Assembly (NCBI GenBank): GCA_018136815.1
Contig: CM030938.1
Span: forward strand, 3,859,448 to 3,923,447
Source: Isochrysis galbana
Lineage: Eukaryota; Haptophyta; Isochrysidales; Isochrysidaceae
Length of the DNA: 64,000 nucleotides
Direction of reading: 5' to 3'
Each line of letters opens with the position of its first letter. The stretch's first letter is position 1. The position numbers were made by a program, and so were the translations under genes. Positions 30,291-41,200 of this stretch are shown one piece after another. The notes below the pieces were generated by a model, which was not told the DNA's origin, did no database searches, and saw only the letters and a program-made list of their open reading frames with translations.

Positions 30291-31552
30291 ACGCATTCAT
30301 TGAGCTCTTGCCCTTTCTGCTGGTGGCATCGCTACGCACACGAACTTGGGCATTCATCGATCACATCGGCGCATGAAGCTGCGCACATCGAAAAGTGGTC
30401 CGTTACCTATGCGTCGTGACGATCAGCCCTCGTACGATGTCACCACAAGACTGACACGGCTTGCACTGAGCGACGAGTTTTCTTTGACGCCGTCTTGTGA
30501 CGCTAGAGAACTTGAGAGACCGTGATGACGCGGCGCCCCATTAATGCGAAAGCATCACTTTGACACCTGCGGTATCAGATTAAATTTCGGACTTTTCACT
30601 CAGACGACTGCAGGACATCAAGTACCACCAGGCATCACTAGGATACATGATGGGCTCCATGGTGCCCCCTACCTCTCAGATCATGAATATCAAAGACTTC
30701 TGAAAGGTGACGATTTCGATTTAGACACCTTTCGACACGTCAGTTGACTCTCTCAGCTCCAAATGCTTGTTCTACCAGCACTGGTTTCGCATTGGAGAGA
30801 TGACTTTCCCCCAAACAGCATGCAACAACGACCAACCCGTAAGAGGAAGACCCTTGCATTCACTTTCTCCAACAAATTATGTGAATAAAAACATACTGCT
30901 ACGATGATTGACGTTTTGCGACTGACTTGGTTTTTTCTGCTAGGATTTGCTTTGGATCATCGATCAACTGAAAATCGATCATCCCCACGCATGTTTTTGC
31001 AACCATTCTTGTTCTGTTGTTGCTGTACTATTAGGGTACGCGTGCACATGCGCGTGTTATGCTTGTACTTGAGCTCATGCAACGACGTGTGTTCGAGACG
31101 AGTACTCGTATGCGTCACGCTGATGGTTGCGCGCTGCAGTACCCGTGCTGTCTGCAACAGCAGAAGAAGAGATGGAAAATTTTCCCCGCCTAGACCGGCC
31201 GGAACCCTCATGCTTTGCCGCGCCGTCGTTTGTTTGCCGTCGTCACATTATCACCATGAACCCTGTTTATTCGTGTGTGCACTGTGCATTTGATATTTGA
31301 TTCGCTTCGTGTGATTGTGCATGCTAGAAGGCCGGTTCGCCTAGATGTGGTTAATATGATAATGGTAAGATAACAATTATGCGTGATCTCCTTTGTGCTT
31401 CAATCGAAAAAACTCACGATCATTGTGCGCTCAATAATTTATAGGCTCTACCCCTTCCTAGGCCCGCTTTATCGCTTTTATTTATTGTTTGCTTTGCCCC
31501 CCCCCCTGCTTTTACCTGTGCGAAAATAGTATCTAAACTAAATTCTTAATAG
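30291..31552. other. intergenic, lower GC, no gene recognised
   Basis: Composition shifts towards A/T from about 30540. Short open frames (for example 30544-30747 and 30904-31293 on plus) lack any family signature or start context I could support. A run of C occurs near 31497-31507. Confidence 0.4.
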
Positions 31553-32227
31553 TCACCCCCAAACGGCGGCATAACCCGGGGCTCCGTCAACGGCTATGTC
31601 CCCCTCCGGGGTAACGCATTCAACGGATGAGCGGACCAGGTTGAAATTTTCCCCGTCGTCCGGGGTGACGAAGAAGTTGCGCGGGAAGCGGTGCCCTAGG
31701 GCAGAGGCAGAGGTGTCTATGTAGACGTAAAAGTGCCAGATGGGGCGCTTGCCTGATTCGACCTTTGCAATTCCCCCTAGGGTCCTAGGGTGGTTATTGG
31801 CGCGCTGTTGGTTGCCCCTAAGGCGACGTGGAGCCCTTCGCGTTCGAGTGCGCTCGCCAAGTGGCGGGTTCTTGGTTTTACAGGCCTTCAGAGGCTGCAC
31901 CGCCGACCGGTGTCCCTGGACCATTGAGTCCGAACACCAACGACAAGGGCGGGGGCTGAGGGTTGACCACCGCCGTGCTCTCGCTGGAGCGCGGCAAAGG
32001 TCAGCTTGTGAGAGGCGTGTCGGTCGCCATCGCTCTGCTTCGGATTCGGATTCGAGTGGGGAGAGACGAGGGGAAAGCTTTCCCCGGTCCCACGATAAAA
32101 AAATTTGGGCCTCCGGATCAACAAGAGTCTTTTTTCCAGCCCAGTCTACCCTACCTCTAGTGTTGGGGTCTGACCGTCGTATGCCCAAACGGTGGGATTG
32201 GGGCAGCAATAGCCGGTCATCGGGCAC
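31553..32227 (-). CDS. hypothetical protein, doubtful
   Basis: An open frame of 224 codons on the minus strand from ATG 32227 to the stop at 31553. The C-terminal third (KRPIWHFYVYIDTSASALG, FVTPDDGENFNLVRSSVE) has an ordinary protein-like composition, whereas the N-terminal part is Arg/Pro-rich and could be non-coding. No domain recognised. It may be an exon of a gene or part of an unidentified mobile element. Listed because the frame is long in a region with lower GC. Confidence 0.25.
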   Translation of the reverse strand: MPDDRLLLPQSHRLGIRRSDPNTRGRVDWAGKKTLVDPEAQIFLSWDRGKLSPRLSPLESESEAERWRPTRLSQADLCRAPARARRWSTLSPRPCRWCSDSMVQGHRSAVQPLKACKTKNPPLGERTRTRRAPRRLRGNQQRANNHPRTLGGIAKVESGKRPIWHFYVYIDTSASALGHRFPRNFFVTPDDGENFNLVRSSVECVTPEGDIAVDGAPGYAAVWG

Positions 32228-32584
32228 AAGTTACGGTTCCCCTCACCATGTCACACGACACACTCATGACGGCCAAGAAAAGACGTCACAAATGTGGACT
32301 GGAAACGACCGCTGGTGGATAGCATCCACGACATTGGGCTCCCTTCGTCTTCTTGCAGTACGCCTTGTCCACCGCTCCTCTGCGCCCAAGATTGTTTGGT
32401 GTACTCACGACGTGTGACGGTGTTGACCAGCGTGACTATCTTGACCGTGCGAAACGCCTCCTAATGCACACTCTGAGTGAATCCACTAGCCTGCTCAGCG
32501 TATCGTTTGGTCGCTTAATTCTAATTTGTCATTTGTTCAAGGAGCTTCCTGTGCATGCCCTGTGATGCATCGAGCTGCGAGGAC
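32228..32584. other. spacer downstream of eIF2B alpha, no gene
   Basis: This should hold the 3' untranslated region of the minus-strand EIF2B1 gene ending at 32585. Nothing else recognised. Confidence 0.4.
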
Positions 32585-33788
32585 TCAAGTGAAAAGCTTA
32601 ATGAGCTCATCCGACACGGCGGAGGGCGTTAGGACTCCAAGGTCAGTGAAAAGCATCGTGATATAGTGGGGCGGCGTATAGTCGCGCGATGTTACCTGGG
32701 CGAAAGGATAGGCCGATGGTCACAAAAGAGGTTAGATCCACAGCACAACACCGGAAAGCGGCCGGATCAGACAGTGGACGCCGCCGGCTCGAGGGATGAG
32801 GGTGAACGCACGGGTCGCAAGCGGGGAAGTCACACCTCCACGCGCAGGGTCTCTGGGGGTGGGCCCCGCCCAACGTAGGCGGCATGCTCCCGCCTAGGCC
32901 CCTTAGCGGGGAGGTCGAGCTGTGAGAGGGGGAACTTCCGAGCGAACTTGGTCGACTCTGAGGCAATATAGAATGGCTTCTTGCAGGCGGAGGCCACGAT
33001 GGCCATCTGATATGTCCCTGTTCGCGAGATGACGCCTCCCGATTCGACCACCGCTTCAGCACCGCAGATTGCCAAGTGCGTGCCGCTCATCGCGTGGGCA
33101 ATCGCGCAGTCCTCAATCATTGTCACGGGCACCCCGGCGGCACACAAGGCGGCCGCCGTGGCGTGCCCGCGGCCCTGGGCGTGAGACTCGGCCACAATGA
33201 CGGAGAAGTGACATCCCCTCTCAGATGCACCGAGGAGCACGCCGAGCACCATCCGCGAGTAGCCGTGCGTCATGACGACCGCACCTGGCGTGACGAACGG
33301 CGCCCCCAGCTGCGCAATGCGGTCGCGCGCAGCATCCGCCTTCTGCGCAAACATCTCTCCACGCTCGATCAGCAGCGACTTACACCTAGCCGCAGGGGTT
33401 GGACACGCATCGGGCGGATGTGAGATGGTTGCGGCACGTTCAACCTCCCGCCCTTCCTCCTCCCTAGCGCTTAGCGGCTGACTCACTTGTCAAAGTCAGG
33501 CACATCGAGGGCGGTCCTAGTGACAAAGCGTAGGAAGAGCTCGCAGAGCGACTCGATCGAGATGGGCGCGTCGTCGCACTGGCTGAGAGCCTGGCCTGCA
33601 TGCATGAGGTCCTTGCGAAGCCCCATCAGAGTGCTCGCAGATGATCGGCGGATGTCTTCAGTGAGGGCCTTGATGGCGGCGGCACAGACGGAGGTGGACT
33701 CCTCGGCGAGGAAGACCTTGTACGCGTCCTGCACGTGAGATGGCTCGCGCGCGACAAACGGGAGCTCAGCCGCAGTCATACTAGGCAT
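32585..33788 (-). CDS. EIF2B1: translation initiation factor eIF2B subunit alpha
   Basis: Three exons: 33788-33487, 33385-32836 and 32695-32585, with GTGAGT and GTGTGA donors, CTAG and CCCAG acceptors, and phases 2 and 0. They give 320 residues; the family is usually about 305. Exon 1 has [20 protein letters not shown] and [10 protein letters not shown]. The first splice restores [12 protein letters not shown], and exon 2 has [43 protein letters not shown] and [13 protein letters not shown]. Exon 3 gives [20 protein letters not shown] and [10 protein letters not shown], the canonical C-terminus. eIF2B alpha is a regulatory subunit of the cytosolic guanine nucleotide exchange factor for eIF2 that senses eIF2 phosphorylation. 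Nothing appears missing. Without intron 2 the frame would stop after RVEV and lose the C-terminus. Confidence 0.95.
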
Positions 33789-35210
33789 CGCGCGGCCACC
33801 GTACCTCCACCACCACCCCGTCCCTCCCTCCCTCGCCTTCTCCCTCTCTCTCTCCTCTCTCTCTCTCTCTCCCCTCCTCTCCCTCTCTCTCTTCTCTCTC
33901 TTCCTCCCTATGCTCTCCCTCTCTCCACACCTCCCCTCGCTCTCGTTTCCCCCCTTCTCTCTCCCAACTTGTTGTAGAAGCCTCTCTCTCTCTCTCTCTG
34001 TCTCCCTCTCTCCTCGCCGCTCCGTCCCCCCTTCCTTCCGGCTGCTGGTGCGCGCGTGCTCGCGGGGCTCGCTCGCGTGTTCCTCCCTCCCTCTGCCTGC
34101 TCCCGTAGTCTAAAAGTAGAAACTATACTGTGCTGCGCGTAGGAGTAAAGTACTTTAATCTCTCGCTTGAGTCCCTCTCTCTCTCCATCTCGCCCCACTC
34201 CAGACAGAGAAGAAAACTGAGGAGTGGGAGAAAAAGAGGAGAGAGAGAGAGGGATGCCAGGCAGCGGGGGAGAGAGGAGGAGCCGCCTGATGCGATGGGT
34301 CAGGGCTCGAAATAGAAATAGCTGCGGGAGGTGACAACGACGAAACCCCTTATTGGCTCATTGTAAATGTAAAGTATGAACCCCTTCCTGGCACGAGCTC
34401 GAGCACCACGATGGCACCCCACGATCGGAAGTACTGCTCCTGACGCCTGCAAATATGGTGAACGGAGGTATTTGGGCTCCAAGCAGCATGGGACCCTAGA
34501 CGCCAACTCGCCTCAAACACTATGGCCAAAAATACCCATTTGTTGACGTTCAGTATCCTCTGGCCGAGTCATGCACATACATATTCCCTGCTTAGGATTT
34601 GAAACAGAGGAATGGAAGGCTCCAGAAGAGCGGGGGAGGATGGGGACGGGGAGAGGTCCGAAGAAATCACTGATGGACCGTTTGAGTTTTATATTAGAGG
34701 GAGGAGATGGATGAGGTGTGCATCTTCATCTCTCTCCCTCCCATTTCCTCTCTCTTTACCCCTCTCTCCTCTCCCCCTCTCTCCTCTCCCCCTCTCTTCT
34801 ATCTACTCGTACTCCTCCCACCCACGTTCTTCTTCCTGACTTTCCCTCCGTCCCTTTCCCGATCTCTCTAGAGCTAAAAACAATATCATACTGTACTCGA
34901 TGTTTGCCCCCCTCCCCCCTCCCTCTCTCTCTCTCCCCCTCTTCACTACCCCTACTTTACATCTCTTCCCGCTAGATCCCTCTATCTCTCTCTTCCTCTC
35001 TCTCTCTTCCTTCTCTTCTTCACTTCGCTCTCTGTGTGTGTGGCGCGATCAAGCGGCGTCGGCGCCCCTTCACTCTCCCCCCCTCCCCCCCCCCCCCCCT
35101 CTCTTCACTTTCCCTCGCATCTCTTCCTTCTCTTTCTCTGGTCCTCCCTTCCCTTCTTCACTCGCTCGCAAGCTCTATCACTCTCCCCCCCGCCCTCTCT
35201 TCCCACCCGG
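33789..35210. promoter_or_regulatory. divergent intergenic region with long pyrimidine tracts
   Basis: Separates EIF2B1 (minus, starts 33788) from the UIM/PDZ/PX gene (plus, starts 35211). Plus-strand CT-rich blocks occupy 33820-34070, 34720-34850 and 34910-35200, with a purine-rich block at 34200-34290. About half the interval is homopurine or homopyrimidine. It presumably contains both promoters; no TATA box or other core element could be placed with confidence. Confidence 0.6.
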
Positions 35211-38200
35211 ATGGCCACCCCTCCCTCCTCCCACCCTGCCGCCATCTCCGAGGAGGAGCAAATGGCGTGGGCTCTCAGAGAGTCCCTCTCCGCCTACGGC
35301 GCTCCTCCCCCTCCCTTTCCCCCTCCTCCCTTTCCCTCTCCGGCCACTGGGAGCACTGCCTCGGCTCTCTCGCCTCCACCGCCGCCCGCCTACGCAGAGC
35401 CCCCGTTCGATCGAGCGGCAGCTTCAAGCTACAGCATCGGGGGATACCCAGGGCTTCGCACCAAATCAGTGCATGGCGGGCTCCCGCGAGGGACTCGCTA
35501 CGCAACCATGGACAGTGGTGCCGCGCCGCCACCGCCGCCACCTCCTCCATTACCTCCTCCCCCCCTGCCGCCACCTCCTCAACGACCACTGCGGTCCGAT
35601 TCGAACGGTGTGGCTTACGGTGAGTTCGTTCCTCGACCATATCTGCCGCCTCTTGCTTCTGATTCGTGTGCCTCATCTTGCGCACCCAGCGTACATACTA
35701 GCGCTGTTACAGCCGGAGACCGAAGCTTGGAGGAGCAAGAGGAGGACGATCTCCAGCGTGCAATCCAAGCATCGCTGAGAGAAGCTGGCACGAATTCCTC
35801 TTTGCACGGTCCTGGAGCTGCTGCTACCGATTCGCGTCCCCAGCTCCCATCGCGGTCGTCGCAGAGTGCCTTCCTTCCACATGCGCCAATGCACGCCGCA
35901 ATGAAGCTGCCACCTTCGCAACCGCCACCAGCACTTGCGTCGGCTGCCGGCAGAGAAGCTGCCAATATGGCCTGCGCGACGAGTGTTGATGAGAACTCCA
36001 TAGTGACAATGACCGAGGAGGAACAGATCGCCTACGCGATTTGGGCGTCGTCACAGGGGCAAGAGCGAGGTGGGCCTGAAATCGCTCTAGCGCCTTCCGG
36101 GATGCTGATGGACCCCACGTGCAGAAGTGCTAAAGTCACACCAATAGCCTCGCTGAATCCACATATCCCCCGTGGCGAATTGCCAGGCGCCCAGCCATCT
36201 CCTTTCCCGCCGCTGTCAGCAGGCTCGTTGATACCACCGCCACCTTTTCCGCACCGGGGCTCGCCGCATTTACCCGAAATTTCACCTGATATGAGATCGC
36301 CACATTCGCCTCCCTCTCCCGGAACCCCATCGAGCTCGGTGCCCAATATTGCCTTGCCATGCGCCTCTTCATACCCACGCAAAGCTGGCGTTGCTGCCTC
36401 GCTCATGCCGGCCGCCGCACCAGCGCAGGTCCAGCAGCAAACACACTTCAACCATGGATGGCACCCATCACCACCCGCGCCGACCCCTTGGTCTTCTTTA
36501 GCGCCGGGTACTCCGCTATTTCCAGCCCCTCCTCCAACGCGCGTATTTGCACCACCGGCATTCCCGACGCACTGTTGGAGTAGCGAGACATCGTCCGCTG
36601 GTCAAGACGGAGCTCCCAATGAGCAAGGCACGCCGAGGCTTCTCGTGAACCGTCGCCGCTCCAATGTCACTGTGCCTGCTGTAGCAACGCTGATATCACT
36701 CAACGACGAGGACGAGAATTCTCCTGACATTCACCGCAACTCGCAACCAAACTTTGGATGCTGCCGCGTAGCATGGGGCTGTCAGGGCCATGCCACCGAC
36801 TGCAGCCGCATGGGCGTGGATCCTGCTGGCACCGGCGCAGGACCCTCACACTCATGTGGAAACGGGAGCTGTGCCGGAGATCCCGATCTAATCACCTTTG
36901 GCGGAGAGCAGCAGAATCCTCTGGACTGGACGCGCGACTTTGCAACACCAATCTTCCCTTCAACGCCGCCGCACGTATCATTTGTGGCGTGCCCCACGCC
37001 GCCCGCTGAGCTGGCTGTCGCGCAGACGGCGCCCGGCGACCTTGTGCAGCCGTCCGCAGCTTCCGTCTCCCAGCCGGCAACCCCGCAATATGGGGACTTG
37101 AAGGCCAAAGTTGGAGGATCTGTCGGGCTCCCCGCGGTAGCTGCTTCGCCCACCGCTGCAGGTCTCCTATCCTCGGCGCACGGGCTCGCCTCGGTGCCAG
37201 GACTCTCTCCAGAGCAACGGCTCTCTCCGGCCCCGATTCAAGATTCTGCCATGTCTCTAGCTTCTGCGCCGCAAGGCTTCTCTCCAACTCCCCAAGAGTG
37301 CTCGGTGCAACCCTCCTTGCCAAGGAAGTCATCAGGTCATTGGTGTGGCTCATGTGTTGACACTAGCCGGCCCTCCACTGGGGAGGTAGCTGGGGTACGC
37401 GCGGCCGGCGAGTGCTCGTGCGATGGCTCACCGGCGAGCACTCCGACCAGCCAACACAGTCCTCATTCGTCGTCGCCACCGCCTTGTGCGACTGCTGCCA
37501 TGCTTGCAGCTTCTCTATTCCCCGGCGCTGCACCGCCGCATGCGAGATTCGCCACCCATCACGAGGCGGAGAAGTCCTCTACTCGGCAGCAACGGCAGGC
37601 TGTATCTACCTCGATTCCACCTCCGATAGGCGCTAGCAAGGAAAGAGCGGACGAATCCACCTTGGCTCAAGTGGAAGCGCTACTTTGTTGTGGTCAAATC
37701 GACGATGCTGTCCTAGCTGGTTGGCAAGGTGACCGGGATGCTTGGGAAATAGTCGCAGCAGGCGCGGCTGATAGGCACGAGGTTGAGTTGTGGCTACGCG
37801 CTGGACGCAAGCCTTCCGACTCGCGAGCGAGAGGCGAATGTGGACACTTCGAATCCCCGCATCTTGGCCTAACGCTGAGCGCCCGGCGTGGCTACGCCCT
37901 TGTCGTCGATGTGGCAGCACGCTCTGCCGCTAAGGCGTCGGGACTTTGTCCGGGGGACATTATTTGTGCGGTTGGTGGCGACGCGTTGTTTTCGTGCGAG
38001 GGTGTTGCGCAAGCCCTTAGACCCCTCGGCACCTGCGACGTCATTGATTCGTCCGGACGGCTCACCGGAAGGCAGTTTGCTGAGAGAGACCGTGAGATAG
38101 CTGATTGTCTACACGTTCTTGTACGCAGGCTAATTGCGCAGCCCTCGAGTGAGGCTAGGGAACCCGAAGTGGATGGAGGGACAGGTTCCTTCCAGCCAAC

Positions 38201-41200
38201 CACAATTCCCTCTGCCTCACTCAACACCGCCGCCTCCTCGGCAACGGCATGCCTCGCCGCACGCGCTGCGGCACTATCTTCCACCCCACTTGCTATGCCC
38301 GAGGAACCTGAGTCTCTACCACCCGCCCTTTCCCTGTGCGACGGGCGGCACACGGCAAGCCCTTTGTCGCCAGGCGGTCACGGTGGGCAAGGGGAGGTAT
38401 TGCAACCAAGCACGCCACATGAGAACTTCACCCTTCCGCTTCATTCAATCATGTCGGCAGAGCTGGCTGACGCCATGAGGGAGGTGGATGGCCTTGAGGC
38501 TAGTGCGCCCGAGTCGTCGTCTACAGCAACTACCCACGAGCATGGCATTTCAAGTCATCTCCGAGATGAAGACATAGACCGAGCCTCCACCGTATGCGTC
38601 GAAGACGTATACACACCTGACGTGCTTGATGTAGAGCACGAGGACGTGTCGTCGACAACATGCGAACGACTGGACATCGGGTCCGCACCTGCGGAGGTCA
38701 CGAGCTGCATACTGCGCGACGGATCTGACTCGAGCTCACCCCATAATGTTGAGTCCCCGTCGCCCCACAGCGCTATGATCACCGAAGGAACACTGTCAAT
38801 GAGTGGGACAGACCCTCATGCGGAGTGTGCTAGGGTGGCTGATGGGCCCAAGGCCAAGCAAGGACCGACAATCACCGGAGAGATGATGGCAGACGACGTC
38901 GACGGCATCAAAGGAGCACAAGAACTCGGTTCAGATGTCTTGGAGAGCAACCACAATATGGCTTCATGTGCTCCTTCTGTTGCCGGGCACTCTAGCGCAC
39001 AGCAACCTGTGCCTCCCTCGTCTGCACAAGATGGAGATGAGGGGGCAGACGTAGCGAGCCTGGGTGACGCGGATCTTGAATGGAAGCAGGTTGAGGCCGA
39101 GCTCTTGGAAATGGCGGCGACCTCCGTGCAGGCGGTATTCAGAGGACGCCGCGATCGTCTACGCGCGGTAGCCACGGGAATGGTTTCTAGGACGGCGTGC
39201 TCGTGGGTAGATCACACTAGAGAAATTTTCGTGGAAGCAGATGCGACGTCGGGTGGAAGGGACAGCGCCGACTCGGTTTCATCGGAAGCGACACTAGCTA
39301 TCGAACATCCCAACAGTGACGGTGTTCAAGACGCTGGATCTGAGATTCAGGCCGTGGGCGCGATCGACGGAGTGGCTGAGATGGACCTGAACACTGAGAT
39401 TTCCTCAGCAAGTGTAATTTTGGCTTCTTGCCAAAGGAGCTGTGCGTCGGACGACAGCGCTGCCTTCCAGCTTGATCTCATAGGAGCACGGCGAGGAGAC
39501 TCGATGTATGAACGGGTGGCTAGGGCGGAGGAGGTAGCGCAAGGCGAGGTGGCAGGTCCAATGGTTGCACAATTGGCCACGGCGGAGCCGAGTCCTCGAC
39601 TTGTAGATGACGCCAGTGTTGATGCTGCGGGCCGGGCGAGCGCATGCCTCAGCGAAGACGAGGAAGGCCAAGACTGCCACGTTGAATCAGAAGAGGAAGA
39701 GCCTCCGCCTTATTGCACTCTCCCTCCGACGCCTCCAACGTCACTTGACGCCTTCCCGTTGCCTTCCTCGTCTCGTGGCACCTCGCCACCAATCCGTCCA
39801 CTGGCCTGCCCGGCTGATTCGCCGCCCGCGGCTACCACGTCACAATCTTTGCCGCCCTCGGCCGGCGCCTCCCCGTCTGTGTCGCGAACGGATTCTGGAG
39901 AAAACACGCCAAGGATTCCACGATCTTGTGATCTTTCCGCGCCAACGGCGAGTGGCACTTTGACTTGCTCGGCTGAGGCTGCAGCAATTTCCTCACCGCC
40001 ACCATCAGCACCACAGCCGACGCTGGCTCGGTCCGATTCGGCTTCGACCATTGCTTCGCTTGCTTCTTCCACGGCACAGTCTCTTGCTGCGTCCACCGTA
40101 GCATCGACCGCGTCGGCAGCGGAACGGCGCGCTCACTCGCGCGCTGAAGCACGTGCGGCCGCTCAAGCCGACAGGGAAGCGATGCGTGACAAGCTCGCGC
40201 ACGAAGTGTCCTTACGACAAGCGACGCGGCTAGTCGAGGAGCAGCGCAGGGCAGAAGTGCGTGCTGCAATGACGACTGGGCGAGCATGCGCCCGCAATGA
40301 GCGCAACGACGAGAAAGAACGGGGACGCCGCGCCACTGCCGCCTTCATGGACGCAGCCGGTGCGGTTCTAGATGACCTCGACGCGCAACTTGAGCAGCGA
40401 AGTCGATTACCCTTGAAAGCCCATCGGCTAGCCTCCGATGTTGATGGGGGCGCTGACGGGGGGGCACTGTCTGCCGCGGGGGCGGCCATCCATAGCTCCT
40501 GCACATTGCGCACTGATGACTTCTCGAACCGGTGTGCTTGTCACTCTCCCCAAAGTCCTACTTGTTCGAACGCTGTCCGCGAGAGTTCGACCTTTGATGT
40601 CGATCGCCAAGGGCTCCCCTCTGTCTCGCATCGGAGCGCTGCCTCTAGCGTTGCTATATCAGATCCCTTCACGTCTCATTGTGCAGCTGCACAACAGACC
40701 TTAGCATCCACAGAGGAAGATGAGGCAGCAAGAGTGATGGAGGCAGTCAGAGCTGAGATCGCGGCCGCTCGCGCTGGAATCTATGCAAGCGGAAGTCCCG
40801 CCTCGTCTGAGCCACCGCCTTTGTGTCTAGTACACGACACAGCTAATGGCGATGGCGCCGTCAGCGGGAGTGAGCATGTTTCAATCACCAATTATGGCGT
40901 GCAAGATGCCGGCACGGCAGGCCGTGGCCAAGGTGTAGACGATGAGGACAAAGTCCTTCGTCTTACTCTTGAGCAGTCCTTGCTTGATGCTAGAGTTGGT
41001 GGCGAAACCGCGACTGCACTCGTCAGCGGCGACGATACCGGAAGGCTGCCGCACGTTGTCTTGATGGCGCCGTCCTCGATGAATGCAGCTTCTGCTGGCC
41101 TCGGCCTTGGCCGTGCATCATACGCCGAGGCACCAGGAGGATCCGTCCCCTTGCCAGACAACCTCTGCACCTCTTGCAGGGGCACCTTGTCGGAGACTAG

